64,000 nucleotides of DNA from Lentzea sp. NEAU-D7 (GCF_026242055.1 NZ_JAPJDL010000014.1:124001-188000), one strand, 5' to 3'. Counted from the stretch's first letter, positions 16,282-24,642 are shown. A program made the numbers and translations. Notes: generated from the sequence alone by a model not told the origin.

Positions 16282-16373
16282 CGCCCGCTGGGAGGACATC
16301 ACGTCTGCGGCAGACAGCGCCCACGGTGACCTACGACCTGACGGGCCCGCTGACACTGAAGGAGAACGCGTGA
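16278..16373 (+). CDS. Coupled mini-ORF 2 (31 aa)
   Basis: Identical in sequence to mini-ORF 1, shifted 92 bases. Starts in the GTGA overlap with mini-ORF 1, uses its own AAGGAG, and ends in a GTGA overlap with mini-ORF 3. Confidence 0.45.
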   Translation: MTPAGRTSRLRQTAPTVTYDLTGPLTLKENA

Positions 16374-16465
16374 CGCCCGCTGGGAGGACATCACGTCTGC
16401 GGCAGACAGCGCCCACGGTGACCTACGACCTGACGGGCCCGCTGACACTGAAGGAGAACGCGTGA
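16370..16465 (+). CDS. Coupled mini-ORF 3 (31 aa)
   Basis: Third identical copy. It starts in the GTGA overlap with mini-ORF 2 and ends in a GTGA overlap with the fourth, diverged mini-ORF. Confidence 0.45.
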   Translation: MTPAGRTSRLRQTAPTVTYDLTGPLTLKENA

Positions 16466-16542
16466 CGCCCGCTGGGAGGACATCACGTCTGCGGCAGACA
16501 GCGCCCACGCTGGCCCTGTTGGTACCGAAGGAGGAGCAGTGA
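16462..16542 (+). CDS. Coupled mini-ORF 4 (26 aa, diverged end)
   Basis: Shares its first 16 codons with the other copies, then diverges to end LALLVPKEEQ. Its last codons contain AAGGAGGAG, the ribosome-binding site of the TPP-enzyme gene, and its TGA overlaps that gene's GTG by four bases. It therefore completes an unbroken chain of coupled starts from the ureohydrolase to the TPP enzyme. Confidence 0.45.
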   Translation: MTPAGRTSRLRQTAPTLALLVPKEEQ

Positions 16543-18152
16543 CGCGCAACGGCGGTGACGTCGTCGTCGAAACGCTGGAAGCGCTCGGCGCGCACACGGT
16601 GTTCGGCATCCCCGGCCAGCACGCCCTGGGCCTGTTCGACGCCCTGCGCCGGTCCGAGTTGCGGTACGTGGGCTCGCGGACCGAGGTCAACGCCGCCTTC
16701 GCCGCCGACGGTCACGCGCGGATCACCGGCTCGGTGACGCCGCTGCTCGTGTCGACCGGGCCCGGTGCGCTGCAGACCCTCGCCGGGCTGCAGGAGTCGG
16801 CCGCCGCGTCGGCGCCGGTGCTGGGCATCTCGTCCCAGATCCCGTCCGCCGGCCTCGGCGGTGTGCGGGGCGGGTACCTGCACGAGCTGACCGACCAGCT
16901 GGCCTCGTTCCGCGACGTGGTCAAGCACGCGCGGGTCGTCCGGCACGCGTCGCAGATCCCGTCGGCGCTCGCCGAGGCGTGGGAGATCGCGCTGACCGCG
17001 CCGTTCGGGCCGGTGTGGGTCGAGATCCCGCAGGACGTGCTGCTCGCGCCCGCCTCCGTGCCGCCCGTGACGTCGGTGGTCTGGTCGCCGCGCGAACTGC
17101 ACCCGCGGGCCGAGCTCGTCGAGGAGGCCGTGCGGTTGCTGAACGGCGCCGAACGGCCCGTGATCCTCGCCGGGGGCGGTGCCCTCGGCGCGTCAGCGGA
17201 ACTGCTGGAGCTGGCGGAGAACCTGCGGGCGCCGGTCGTGTCGACGTTCGGCGGCAAGGGCGCCTTCCCCTGGGAGCACCCGCTCTCCGCGCAGTCGTGG
17301 CTGGAGGACTGGCACACCACCGAGTTCCTGGCCGGCGCGGACGTGCTGCTCGTCGTCGGGTCGGGACTGGGTGAGCTGTCGAGCAACTACCGGACGTTCC
17401 GGCCGCGCGGCGCGGTGGTCCAGATCGAGGCCGACCTCGGCAAGCTCGAGTCCAACTACCCCGCGCTCGGCATCCACGCCGACGCCCGGCACGCGTTGCG
17501 CGCGGTGACGTCCGGCGTGACGGCCCGCGCCGTGGACGGTGCCGCGGAGGAACGGGTGCTGGGCCTGCTGGCCAGCGTGCGGGAACGGTTCTCCGAGCAG
17601 GAGCTCGACCTGGAGTGGCAGGTGCTCGCCGCGCTGCGGGCGGCGGTGCCGGACGGCACGCCGACCTGCTGGGACATGACGATCCTCGCGTACTGGGCCT
17701 GGTCGGCGTGGGATCCGCGGGGTGGTGCGCAGTTCTCCGCCCAGGGCGCCGGCGGGCTCGGCTACGGCTTTCCGGCGGCGCTCGGGGTCGCGGCGGCCGT
17801 CGACGGGCCGGTGCTCGCGGTGTCCGGTGACGGCGGCGCGATGTACGGGATCTCGGAGCTCGCGACGGCCGCGCAGCACGGGTCCCGAGTCGTGTGGCTG
17901 ATCGTCGACGACGGCGGCTACGGCATCCTGCGCGAGTACATGACCGACGCGTTCGGCCAGGCCACCGCGACCGAACTGACCCGCCCCGACTTCGTGGCGC
18001 TCGCCGGGGCGTTCGGGGTGCCCGCCACCCGCAGCACACCCGAGTCACTGCGCGAGGACCTCGCCAAGGCGTTCGCCGGAGAAGGCCCGCACGTGGTCGT
18101 GCTGCCCGCACTGCTGCGCATGTTCGCCCCCACGCACCTGGAGCACACGTGA
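16539..18152 (+). CDS. Thiamine-pyrophosphate enzyme (acetolactate-synthase-like)
   Basis: A 537-residue TPP-dependent enzyme with the three expected domains: PYR (about 1-170, with the cofactor-activating Glu in SRTEVNAAFAADGHAR near residue 50), central (about 190-320) and PP (about 355-520, with VSGDGGAMY and the partner segment VDDGGYGIL, in which the usual Asn pair is Asp-Asp). The family includes acetolactate synthase and benzoylformate decarboxylase; the substrate here is not clear. Given its operon it may act on a keto acid or aldehyde arising from guanidino-compound breakdown. It overlaps the aldehyde dehydrogenase by four bases. Confidence 0.9.
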   Translation: MTRNGGDVVVETLEALGAHTVFGIPGQHALGLFDALRRSELRYVGSRTEVNAAFAADGHARITGSVTPLLVSTGPGALQTLAGLQESAAASAPVLGISSQIPSAGLGGVRGGYLHELTDQLASFRDVVKHARVVRHASQIPSALAEAWEIALTAPFGPVWVEIPQDVLLAPASVPPVTSVVWSPRELHPRAELVEEAVRLLNGAERPVILAGGGALGASAELLELAENLRAPVVSTFGGKGAFPWEHPLSAQSWLEDWHTTEFLAGADVLLVVGSGLGELSSNYRTFRPRGAVVQIEADLGKLESNYPALGIHADARHALRAVTSGVTARAVDGAAEERVLGLLASVRERFSEQELDLEWQVLAALRAAVPDGTPTCWDMTILAYWAWSAWDPRGGAQFSAQGAGGLGYGFPAALGVAAAVDGPVLAVSGDGGAMYGISELATAAQHGSRVVWLIVDDGGYGILREYMTDAFGQATATELTRPDFVALAGAFGVPATRSTPESLREDLAKAFAGEGPHVVVLPALLRMFAPTHLEHT

Positions 18153-19537
18153 TCGTCGCGAACTTCGTCAACGGCGCCTCCGCCACCGCTGAGGAGACCT
18201 CACCGCTCATCGACCCCGCCACCGGCGAGGAGTTCGGCCGCGCGGTCGTCTCCCGTGCCGCCGAGGTCGACGCGGCGGTGCGCGCCGCCGAGGCGGCCTT
18301 CCCCGCCTGGTCGCGCACCACGCCCGGCGAACGCCAGCTGGCGCTGCTGAATCTGGCGGATCTGCTGGAGGTGCGGGCCGGGGAAATCGCCGACGCGGAG
18401 GTCCGGGAAACCGGCAAGATCCGCTCGGTCCTGCTGGACGAGGAGATCCCGCAGTGCGTGGACCAGATCCGGTTCTTCGCCGGTGCGGCAAGGGCTCTGG
18501 GCACCGCCGCCGCGGGTGAGTACGTGCCCGGCCACACCTCCTACCAGCGGCGGGAGGCGGTCGGGGTGATCGCGCAGATCACGCCCTGGAACTACCCGCT
18601 GATGATGGCCGTGTGGAAGATCGCCCCGGCCCTGGCGGCGGGCAACGCGGTGGTGCTCAAGCCCGCCGACACCACGCCGTCGTCCACGGTGCTGCTCGCG
18701 ACGCTGGCCGCCTCGGTCCTGCCCGCGGGCGTGTTCAACGTCGTGCTGGGCGACCGCGACACCGGCCGGTTGCTGGTCGAGCACCCCGTGCCCGCCATGG
18801 TGTCGCTGACCGGCTCCACCCGCGCCGGCGTCGAGGTCGCCCGCAGTGCCGCCGCGATGGTCAAGCGCACGCACCTCGAACTCGGTGGCAACGCCCCGGT
18901 CCTGGTGTTCGACGACGTCGACGTGGCCGCCGCCGCGGAAGGCGTCGTGGGCGCCGCGTTCTACAACGCGGGCCAGGACTGCACGGCCGCTTCGCGGGTG
19001 CTGGTGCACTCGGCCGTGCACGACGAGTTCGTCGCCGCGCTGGTGAAGGCCGCCTCGGCGCAGGTCCCCGGCACCGACTTCGGGCCGTTGAACAGCCAGG
19101 CCCAGCTGGACCGCGTGCTCGGCCTGCTCTCGCGCACGTCCGGCACCGTCCACTGTGGAGGCGAGCGGCACGGCTCCGAGGGCTTCTTCCTGCAGCCCAC
19201 CGTCGTCTCCGGACTCGGCCAGGACGACGAGCTGGTCCAGGAGGAGGCGTTCGCGCCGCTGATCACCGTGCAGGCCTTCGGTTCCGACGACGAGGCGATC
19301 GCACTGGCCAACGGGGTCCCGCAGGGACTCGCGTCCTCGGTCTGGACCCGCGACACGAGCCGGGCCGCGGCGCTGACCGCGCGGCTCGACTTCGGCGTCG
19401 TCTGGGTCAACACGCACGGTGTCATCACGGCCGAGATGCCGCACGGCGGGTTCGGCGCCTCGGGCTACGGCAAGGACCTGTCGCTGCACGGCCTGGAGGA
19501 CTACACGCGCGTCAAGCACGTGATGATCGCGCACTGA
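18149..19537 (+). CDS. NAD(P)-dependent aldehyde dehydrogenase (aminobutyraldehyde-type)
   Basis: A 462-residue ALDH. The catalytic Cys278 lies in GQDCTAASR and the general base Glu244 in LELGGNAP; ITPWNYPLMM near residue 145 marks the cofactor fold. Resemblance to gamma-aminobutyraldehyde/PatD-type enzymes, plus the ureohydrolase upstream, suggests oxidation of an amino- or guanidino-aldehyde. GTG start overlaps the TPP-enzyme stop. Its final 26 bases overlap the convergent MpaB-like gene. Confidence 0.9.
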   Translation: MIVANFVNGASATAEETSPLIDPATGEEFGRAVVSRAAEVDAAVRAAEAAFPAWSRTTPGERQLALLNLADLLEVRAGEIADAEVRETGKIRSVLLDEEIPQCVDQIRFFAGAARALGTAAAGEYVPGHTSYQRREAVGVIAQITPWNYPLMMAVWKIAPALAAGNAVVLKPADTTPSSTVLLATLAASVLPAGVFNVVLGDRDTGRLLVEHPVPAMVSLTGSTRAGVEVARSAAAMVKRTHLELGGNAPVLVFDDVDVAAAAEGVVGAAFYNAGQDCTAASRVLVHSAVHDEFVAALVKAASAQVPGTDFGPLNSQAQLDRVLGLLSRTSGTVHCGGERHGSEGFFLQPTVVSGLGQDDELVQEEAFAPLITVQAFGSDDEAIALANGVPQGLASSVWTRDTSRAAALTARLDFGVVWVNTHGVITAEMPHGGFGASGYGKDLSLHGLEDYTRVKHVMIAH

Positions 19538-20312
19538 GCATCGCCCGGTACGGCATCGGGTAGTGCAGCAGGCTCGCCGGGATGAACGCGGACACCACCC
19601 GGATCATCCGGATCCACCGGCGCAGCCTGCGCCCGTCGCGGTCCGTCCACTCCAGACCGAGCTTGGCCCGCAACGCCTCCGGCAGCGTGCCGACGGCGAA
19701 GTCCGGCAGCACCTGCGCCGCCACGGGACGCACCAACGGCCAGAGCGCGCTCGGCAGGTGTTCGGCGCCAGGCGCCTTGCCGGTCCGCAGCTGGAACGCC
19801 TCCAGCAGCTCGTCCACCCCGTCGGTGGGCTTCAGCTGGGTGGCGACCACCTCGTCGAGGTACTCCCGCAACGCGATGAGGTCGCCCGGCATCGACCTGA
19901 TGCCGAGCGACTCCCCCGTCTCCCGCCACTCCCGGTACAGCCGTTCCTCGTGGATGGCCGGGAGGCGGGGCCGCAGCAACCGGTACGCCGTGAGCAGCGA
20001 GTCGAAGCTGGTGGCGTGCACCCAGCGGAACAGCTCCTCGTCCGCGCCGGGAATCCTGGAGTGGGCGCGCACCAGCCGTTCCGCCTCCCGCACGGCCTGC
20101 TCGCCGCCGAACAACCGCAGCTGCGACGAGGTGATCGTCCTCGTGAGCCGCGCGAACGGATCGGCGCGGTAGCCGTCGCGCACCGCGGCGGCGATGACCG
20201 GGTGCGCGACCTGCATCAGCACCGCGCGTCCCAGCACCACCAGCTCGAACCGCGTGTACCAGCCCAGCCGCCACGTCACCGACTCAGGTCCCAGCGTCAC
20301 GATCATGATCAT
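19512..20312 (-). CDS. Oxygenase MpaB-like protein (DUF2236)
   Basis: A 266-residue DUF2236 protein. The family signature is visible: LGRAVLMQVAHPVIAAAV around residues 27-44 and RWVHATSFDSLL near residue 97, with a second conserved block in LHYPMPYRAML at the end. Related proteins include the latex-clearing oxygenase Lcp (heme b) and fungal MpaB. The substrate is unknown. Two ATGs (20312 and 20306) are possible; GGGGAA suits the second. It converges on the ALDH gene with a 26-bp overlap. Confidence 0.85.
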   Translation of the reverse strand: MIMIVTLGPESVTWRLGWYTRFELVVLGRAVLMQVAHPVIAAAVRDGYRADPFARLTRTITSSQLRLFGGEQAVREAERLVRAHSRIPGADEELFRWVHATSFDSLLTAYRLLRPRLPAIHEERLYREWRETGESLGIRSMPGDLIALREYLDEVVATQLKPTDGVDELLEAFQLRTGKAPGAEHLPSALWPLVRPVAAQVLPDFAVGTLPEALRAKLGLEWTDRDGRRLRRWIRMIRVVSAFIPASLLHYPMPYRAMLSARSSRA

Positions 20313-20412
20313 TCCCCGGGACAGGACACCACCCGCGGATCATCACCCCAAAGAATTACGGCACCGGCCGGGATCTGCTCTGCGGCGGCACGCGCGGAAA
20401 GCGTTCCGGCAC

Positions 20413-20443
20413 TTGACCTCCAGCTAAGTCGAGCTCCTAGCGT
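20413..20443 (+). promoter_or_regulatory. Probable promoter of a leaderless oxidoreductase message
   Basis: TTGACC (20413-20418), 19-base spacer, TAGCGT (20438-20443), followed seven bases later by the ATG at 20451 with no ribosome-binding site. This spacing predicts transcription starting at or next to the A of the start codon. Confidence 0.45.
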
Positions 20444-20450
20444 CGGCGCC

Positions 20451-21395
20451 ATGTTCGCGATTCGGCAGTACGAGTTCGGCCCGGCGGAGAACCTGCGCTT
20501 CGAGGAGGTTCCCGACCCGGAGCCGGCGAGCGGTCAGGTGCGGATCACGGTCGCCGCGGCCGGGGTGCACCTGGTCGACACCACGATCCGCCAGGGCGGG
20601 TTCGGCCCCGTCGGCTTCCCGATGACGCCCGGCCGTGAGGTCGCCGGGGTCGTGACGGCGCTCGGCGACGACGTGCCTGGTGACTGGCTCGGACGCCGGG
20701 TCGTCGTGCACCTGGGCCAGGCGAGCGGCGGTTACGCCGAGCTCGCGGTCGCCGGCGTCGGCGCGTTGCACGCGCTGCCCGACGACGTGTCGTTCGAGGC
20801 GGCCGTCGCGATGATCGGCACCGGGCGCACGGCGGTCGGGGTGCTCGACGCCGCGAAGCTCACGAAGGACGACGTGGTGCTCGTGACGTCGGCGGCCGGT
20901 GGCATGGGCGCGTTGTTCGTGCAGGAGGCGCGCAACGTGGGTGCGCAGGTCATCGGGCTCGCCAGCGGCGAGAAGCTCGACCTCGTCATGGACAACGGCG
21001 CGGACGCCGCCATCGACTACACCCGGCCAGGCTGGGCGGACGGCCTCAAGGACATGACCGTGGTGCTGGACGGCGTCGGCGGTGAGGCGGGGGCGCAGGC
21101 GCTGAAGACGCTGGGGCCCGGCGGGCGGCAGATCATCTACGGGTGGGCGTCCGGGACCGCGACCCCGATCAGCACGGAGGCGTTGTTCGCCAACAGCCTC
21201 ACCGCGACCGTCGCGCTCGGGCCCGGCCTGATGCGACGCGGGCTGCGGGTGCTGGAGGACGAGGCGATGGCCGGGCTGGCCGGTGGGCGGTTCGTGCCGC
21301 TGGTGCACCCGCCGTTCGCGCTGGAGGACGCGGCCGCGGCGCACGTGGCGCTGGAAACCCGTGCCACGGCGGGAAAAGTCGTGCTCAAGCCGTGA
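20451..21395 (+). CDS. Zinc-type alcohol dehydrogenase-like NADP oxidoreductase (MDR)
   Basis: A 314-residue medium-chain dehydrogenase/reductase of the quinone oxidoreductase type. The N-terminal GroES-like fold has GVHLVDTTIRQG; the Rossmann domain starts at VVLVTSAAGGMGALFVQEAR (around residue 145). The structural-zinc cysteines are absent, as in quinone reductases and enoyl reductases. It likely reduces a quinone or enone with NADPH. It begins at an ATG just after a -10-like element, so the message may be leaderless. A strong hairpin follows the stop. Confidence 0.88.
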   Translation: MFAIRQYEFGPAENLRFEEVPDPEPASGQVRITVAAAGVHLVDTTIRQGGFGPVGFPMTPGREVAGVVTALGDDVPGDWLGRRVVVHLGQASGGYAELAVAGVGALHALPDDVSFEAAVAMIGTGRTAVGVLDAAKLTKDDVVLVTSAAGGMGALFVQEARNVGAQVIGLASGEKLDLVMDNGADAAIDYTRPGWADGLKDMTVVLDGVGGEAGAQALKTLGPGGRQIIYGWASGTATPISTEALFANSLTATVALGPGLMRRGLRVLEDEAMAGLAGGRFVPLVHPPFALEDAAAAHVALETRATAGKVVLKP

Positions 21396-21398
21396 GAA

Positions 21399-21433
21399 GA
21401 GGGGCCACGTCCGTCCAGCGGAAGTGGCCCCTC
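21399..21433. terminator. Bidirectional terminator hairpin
   Basis: Perfect 10-bp arms GAGGGGCCAC (21399-21408) and GTGGCCCCTC (21424-21433) with a 15-base loop, lying between the convergent oxidoreductase and anti-sigma genes. Confidence 0.7.
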
Positions 21434-21443
21434 GTCCCCTCGG

Positions 21444-22148
21444 TCACGCCTGCACCGGCACCTCGACGAACTTCTTGCCCGCGAAGTTCTCGACCACCAC
21501 GGACTTCACGTCCTTGGGGTCGACCAGCGCGGAACCGTCCAGGTTCGTGCCCTCGGCGGCGCCCTTCTTGGACACCACCCAGGAACCCGCCTCCTGGCGG
21601 CTGCCGTCCTTCGCGACGACGAAGATCCGGCACTTCTCGCCTTCGGGAATGCCGTTGATCGCCATGTTCGTGCGCACCCAGCCGGCGGCGGGGACGACCT
21701 TCACGGTCATCGAAGCCTTGGTGGCCGGGTCCGTGAACGTGGCGAGCCTGGTGCCCGCCGGGTCCGGAGCCACCGTCGGGGTGGGAAGGGCCGTCACATC
21801 GGGTGACGTGGCCTTACCGACGAAGACACCGGCACCCAGCACCAGCGCGGCCACGACGGCCGCCGCGGCACCGAGCGCGAACTGACGACGCCGTGCGACG
21901 CCGCCCCGTTCGGCACGCACCTGGCGCAAGGTGCGCTGCAACAACAGATCGCCGCCCTCGGGCGGCCCGTCCAGCATGGCCTCCGGCGGCACCTCGCCGA
22001 GGAAGGCCTCCATGTCGCGGAGCTCTTCGAGTTCACGCGCGCACTCGGGGCAGGACGCCAGGTGCTCGTCCATCTCACGCACCTCCTGCTCGTCCAGTGC
22101 CCCTAGAACGTAGGCACCGAGCAGTTGCGGGTCGTGCTGCGTGGTCAT
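21444..22148 (-). CDS. Zinc-finger anti-sigma factor (RskA/RslA-like)
   Basis: A 234-residue membrane anti-sigma factor. The N-terminal ZAS domain has His29, Cys33 and Cys36 (HX3CX2C), a linker with VPPEAMLDGPP follows, then one membrane helix (about 88-110) and an extracytoplasmic RskA-type domain. It would hold the adjacent ECF sigma factor at the membrane until released by redox change or proteolysis. The ATG overlaps the sigma stop by four bases. A paralogue lacking the zinc finger is encoded at 23926-24480. Confidence 0.92.
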   Translation of the reverse strand: MTTQHDPQLLGAYVLGALDEQEVREMDEHLASCPECARELEELRDMEAFLGEVPPEAMLDGPPEGGDLLLQRTLRQVRAERGGVARRRQFALGAAAAVVAALVLGAGVFVGKATSPDVTALPTPTVAPDPAGTRLATFTDPATKASMTVKVVPAAGWVRTNMAINGIPEGEKCRIFVVAKDGSRQEAGSWVVSKKGAAEGTNLDGSALVDPKDVKSVVVENFAGKKFVEVPVQA

Positions 22149-22696
22149 CCAGCCACCCCCTTCAGTGCGACCTTCTGACCTCCGAAGGTCTCCCTCAAGG
22201 CTCGCAACGCGTAATACGATCTGGATTTCACTGTGCCAGGTGGCACCCCGAGCGCTTCCGCCGCCTCCGTCACGCTCCGGCCGCGGAAGTAGATCTCCAT
22301 CAGCACGTCGCGGTGGTCGGAGGACAGCCTGTCGAGCGCTTCGAGCACCACCACCGAGTCGACGACCTGGTCAGCGTGGTCGCGCTCGATCGGGGGCGTC
22401 GCCGGGGACTCCGCCACCTCCTGAGGCCGCGCGGCCTTCGCACGAACCCTGTCGGTGACGATGTTGCGCGCCACCGTCAGCAACCAGCCACGCACCGATC
22501 CCTTGCCGTTCACGAGGGCGTCGGGATGGCGCCACGCTCGGACCAAGGTCTCCTGGACCACGTCCTCGGCAGCCGCCCGATCGCCGGTCAGCCGCGTCGC
22601 GTACGCCAGAAGCGCCCGGCCGTGCTCCTCGTAGAGCGATCGGATCAGTGCCTCGTCGGCCGCGGTCTCCCGTTTGCGGGAGAACAAAGCCGCCAT
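22145..22696 (-). CDS. ECF sigma factor (SigL/SigK-like)
   Basis: A 183-residue extracytoplasmic-function sigma factor. Region 2 (about 20-90) contains DRAAAEDVVQETLVRAWRHP and region 4 (about 115-165) contains LSSDHRDVLMEIYFRGRSVTEAAEALGVPPGTVKSR (key part: AEALGVPPGTVKSR). No sigma-1.1 or region 3. Paired by overlap with its zinc-finger anti-sigma. The promoter 65 bp upstream has an ECF-type GTTGAACC element, which also stands before the orphan anti-sigma paralogue, indicating autoregulation. Confidence 0.93.
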   Translation of the reverse strand: MAALFSRKRETAADEALIRSLYEEHGRALLAYATRLTGDRAAAEDVVQETLVRAWRHPDALVNGKGSVRGWLLTVARNIVTDRVRAKAARPQEVAESPATPPIERDHADQVVDSVVVLEALDRLSSDHRDVLMEIYFRGRSVTEAAEALGVPPGTVKSRSYYALRALRETFGGQKVALKGVAG

Positions 22697-22760
22697 CCAC
22701 CCACTCCTCCCCGCCCGCGAACACCTCTGCGGGCGTCCTGTTCAAGACCTCAGCCGACAC

Positions 22761-22787
22761 ACGAGCGACAGAGAGCTTCGGTTCAAC
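22761..22787 (-). promoter_or_regulatory. ECF-type promoter of sigma/anti-sigma operon
   Basis: On the minus strand: GTTGAACC (22787-22780), 14 bases, CTCGT (22765-22761). The same elements with the same spacing recur at 24605-24579. Confidence 0.7.
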
Positions 22788-22820
22788 GGCGTTCAACTGA
22801 AAAAAATGGAATGCCGGATG

Positions 22821-23762
22821 TTAGCGGGAACGGTTGAGGTGCCCGACCAGCTCCGCCATCCGGTCCTCCGGCATCGCGTTGATGTACATGCCGTGGTCGG
22901 TCGCCGGATCGCGCAGCTCCTCCTCGAAGCTGTCGATCGCGAACGGCCGGCCTTCGGGGATGTCGTAGCCCACGGTGACGTGCAGGCGCGGGATCGGGAA
23001 CGTCTTGGCCGGGCACATGCCGCCGGCCAGCGGGAACACCACGTGCGTGCGGTGGGAGGCGCTGTCGGTGTTGTTGCCGTCCCAGCAGCTGCCGAAGTCG
23101 AAGCTGCGCAACGTGGTCGCGCTTCCGCACAACGGGTACTTCGTCGTGTAGCGGTCCGGCCGGTCCGAGCAGCTCCACCGGGCGCGCGTGTTGGGGCCGT
23201 GGCCGTTGGAGAACGCCGACGGATCACCGGTGATCAGGCGCAGGAACCGGGGCATCGGCAGGACGTCGCTCACGGGGTTGCCGTCGTACCGGATCTCCAC
23301 GCTCTTCGGCGGCAGCACCTCACCGGTGTTGCCGTGCAGGCCGCCACCGTCCGCGTGCTCGTCGTGCCCGACACCGTCGGTCAGGCGCAGCACGGGCCAG
23401 TAGTAGGTCGACAGGTCGTTCTTCTCGCACGTGGTGGTCGCGGCCGCGAGGGACTCGTCGGTCGACCCGGCGTCGGCGGACCTGTTGCCGACGTACTCGT
23501 GCGTGTGGTGGGCGCCGAACGGAACGCCGGGTGAGACGACGGGGTTGTCCGCGTTGAGGTGGCGTTCCTCGTTCGCGCCGCACCGGATGACGACGTTCGG
23601 CGTCTTCGGGCCGGTGAGCACCTGGTCGAGCTCGCTGACGTACTGGTCGGCGGACGGCGAGCCGCTGGACGTGCCGCGCAGCAGCACCGCGGAGCCCGTG
23701 ACGACGAGGAGCGCGACCACCGCGACCGCGAAGGTCACCGGTTTGTTCCGGGCCACGTCCAC
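22821..23762 (-). CDS. DUF1996 secreted/anchored protein
   Basis: A 313-residue protein with an N-terminal signal-anchor helix (about residues 10-28) and a DUF1996 domain (about 55-300). Diagnostic pieces are AHHTHEYVGN near residue 85, SSTYYWPVL-type sequence near 120, and THVVFPL near 240. It has eight or so cysteines that could form disulfides outside the cell. DUF1996 occurs in secreted actinobacterial and fungal proteins and its activity is unknown. It lies between the ECF sigma operon and the zinc-finger-less anti-sigma paralogue on the same strand, so it could belong to that regulon. Confidence 0.8.
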   Translation of the reverse strand: MDVARNKPVTFAVAVVALLVVTGSAVLLRGTSSGSPSADQYVSELDQVLTGPKTPNVVIRCGANEERHLNADNPVVSPGVPFGAHHTHEYVGNRSADAGSTDESLAAATTTCEKNDLSTYYWPVLRLTDGVGHDEHADGGGLHGNTGEVLPPKSVEIRYDGNPVSDVLPMPRFLRLITGDPSAFSNGHGPNTRARWSCSDRPDRYTTKYPLCGSATTLRSFDFGSCWDGNNTDSASHRTHVVFPLAGGMCPAKTFPIPRLHVTVGYDIPEGRPFAIDSFEEELRDPATDHGMYINAMPEDRMAELVGHLNRSR

Positions 23763-23925
23763 AGCCTGCCAATCCGTCCGGCCGAACAGAAGTGCGCCGT
23801 CTCAGCAGGACGGACCGCGTTCGGGCACGACGATAACCCGGCGCGTCACGTCACCGACGAACCGGGCGGGCGGGGACTCGGGGCCGTGGACGACGGTGCT
23901 CCGCGACCCGAGTCCCCCTCCTGCG

Positions 23926-24480
23926 CTAACTGGCGGTCACCAGCGGCCGGCGGTCGTGGTCGACCACGCTGACCCCCGTCACGTCCCCGGCCCGCACCAG
24001 CGCGGATCCGGCCAAGGTCACCTCACCGCCGTGCGCCCTCCACGAGCCGGCGGTGAACGTCCGTCCGTCCTTCGTGTGCACGACGAGCCAGCAGGCTTCC
24101 CCGTCCTGCATGCCGTCGACCGTCGCGACCAGCTTCAAGCCACCTTCGGTGTCGGTGACCTGCACGGCCATGCGCGCACCGGCCGGCGAGGTCCCCTGCA
24201 GGAGCGCGTCGACGTTCCCGGTGCCACCGACCCCCATTCCCTGACCCAGCCAGACGCCCCCAGCGAGCACTCCGGCGACGACAAGGGTCGACGACAAGGC
24301 CGTGATGCGTCCACGGCGGCGCACGGCCTGATCTCTCTCTTCACGAACCGTGCCCAGCGTGCGCTGGAGCAGGTGGTCCATGTCCGGCGGAGGCCCGTCG
24401 AGCGCGGCCTCCGGTGGCAGTTCTTCCATCAGCATGTCGTTCTCGTTCAACTCGTTGGTGCCCAGGACGTTCGGTGCCAT
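23926..24480 (-). CDS. Anti-sigma-like membrane protein lacking the zinc finger
   Basis: A 184-residue paralogue of the anti-sigma factor at 21444-22148. The linker LPPEAALDGPP, the basic juxtamembrane part, the membrane helix (about 58-80) and the RskA-type outer domain all match. The segment that should hold HX3CX2C is missing: VLGTNELNEN joins almost directly to MLMEELPPEA. There is no sigma gene next to it. The ATG at 24480 has no good ribosome-binding site. The ECF-type promoter upstream is nearly the same as that of the sigma operon, so it is probably a target of the same sigma factor. Confidence 0.78.
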   Translation of the reverse strand: MAPNVLGTNELNENDMLMEELPPEAALDGPPPDMDHLLQRTLGTVREERDQAVRRRGRITALSSTLVVAGVLAGGVWLGQGMGVGGTGNVDALLQGTSPAGARMAVQVTDTEGGLKLVATVDGMQDGEACWLVVHTKDGRTFTAGSWRAHGGEVTLAGSALVRAGDVTGVSVVDHDRRPLVTAS

Positions 24481-24578
24481 GCGCTGGCGGACGCGGCAAT
24501 GGACACGGTTACGCGGAACGATGCACTCAAATTTCTCCTTCTCCAGCCCCGCGTGCGGCGGTGACCAACACCTTCAGA

Positions 24579-24605
24579 ACGAGCCTGCGAGGAACTTGGT
24601 TCAAC
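24579..24605 (-). promoter_or_regulatory. ECF-type promoter of the zinc-finger-less paralogue
   Basis: On the minus strand: GTTGAACC (24605-24598), 14 bases, CTCGT (24583-24579), identical in both boxes and spacing to the sigma-operon promoter at 22787-22761. Confidence 0.7.
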
Positions 24606-24642
24606 GCAGATACAACGAGGTTGCGCAGCACACACGAATTGG

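Larger units (their letters stand above)
16201..16509 (+). repeat. 92-bp tandem repeat array inside the operon
   Basis: Three identical 92-bp units (16201-16292, 16293-16384, 16385-16476) and a 33-bp fourth fragment (16477-16509). An imperfect ancestral copy is the 3' end of the ureohydrolase gene (from about 16114). Each unit carries AAGGAG, a GTG start and a TGA stop. The period is not a multiple of three, yet coupling is preserved because every unit restarts translation. Confidence 0.97.

Noticed and set aside
16201..16509. CRISPR array.
   Set aside because: The 92-bp units abut with no spacers and carry coding and ribosome-binding features of the neighbouring gene.
16207..16690. Several minus-strand frames across the repeat array encoding repeated Ala/Ser/Arg-rich proteins.
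   Set aside because: They are mirror frames of the 92-bp repeats, vary only with copy number, and have no start signals.
21444..24480. A single duplicated sigma/anti-sigma operon.
   Set aside because: Only the anti-sigma is duplicated; no second sigma gene or relic of one is seen around 23926-24680.
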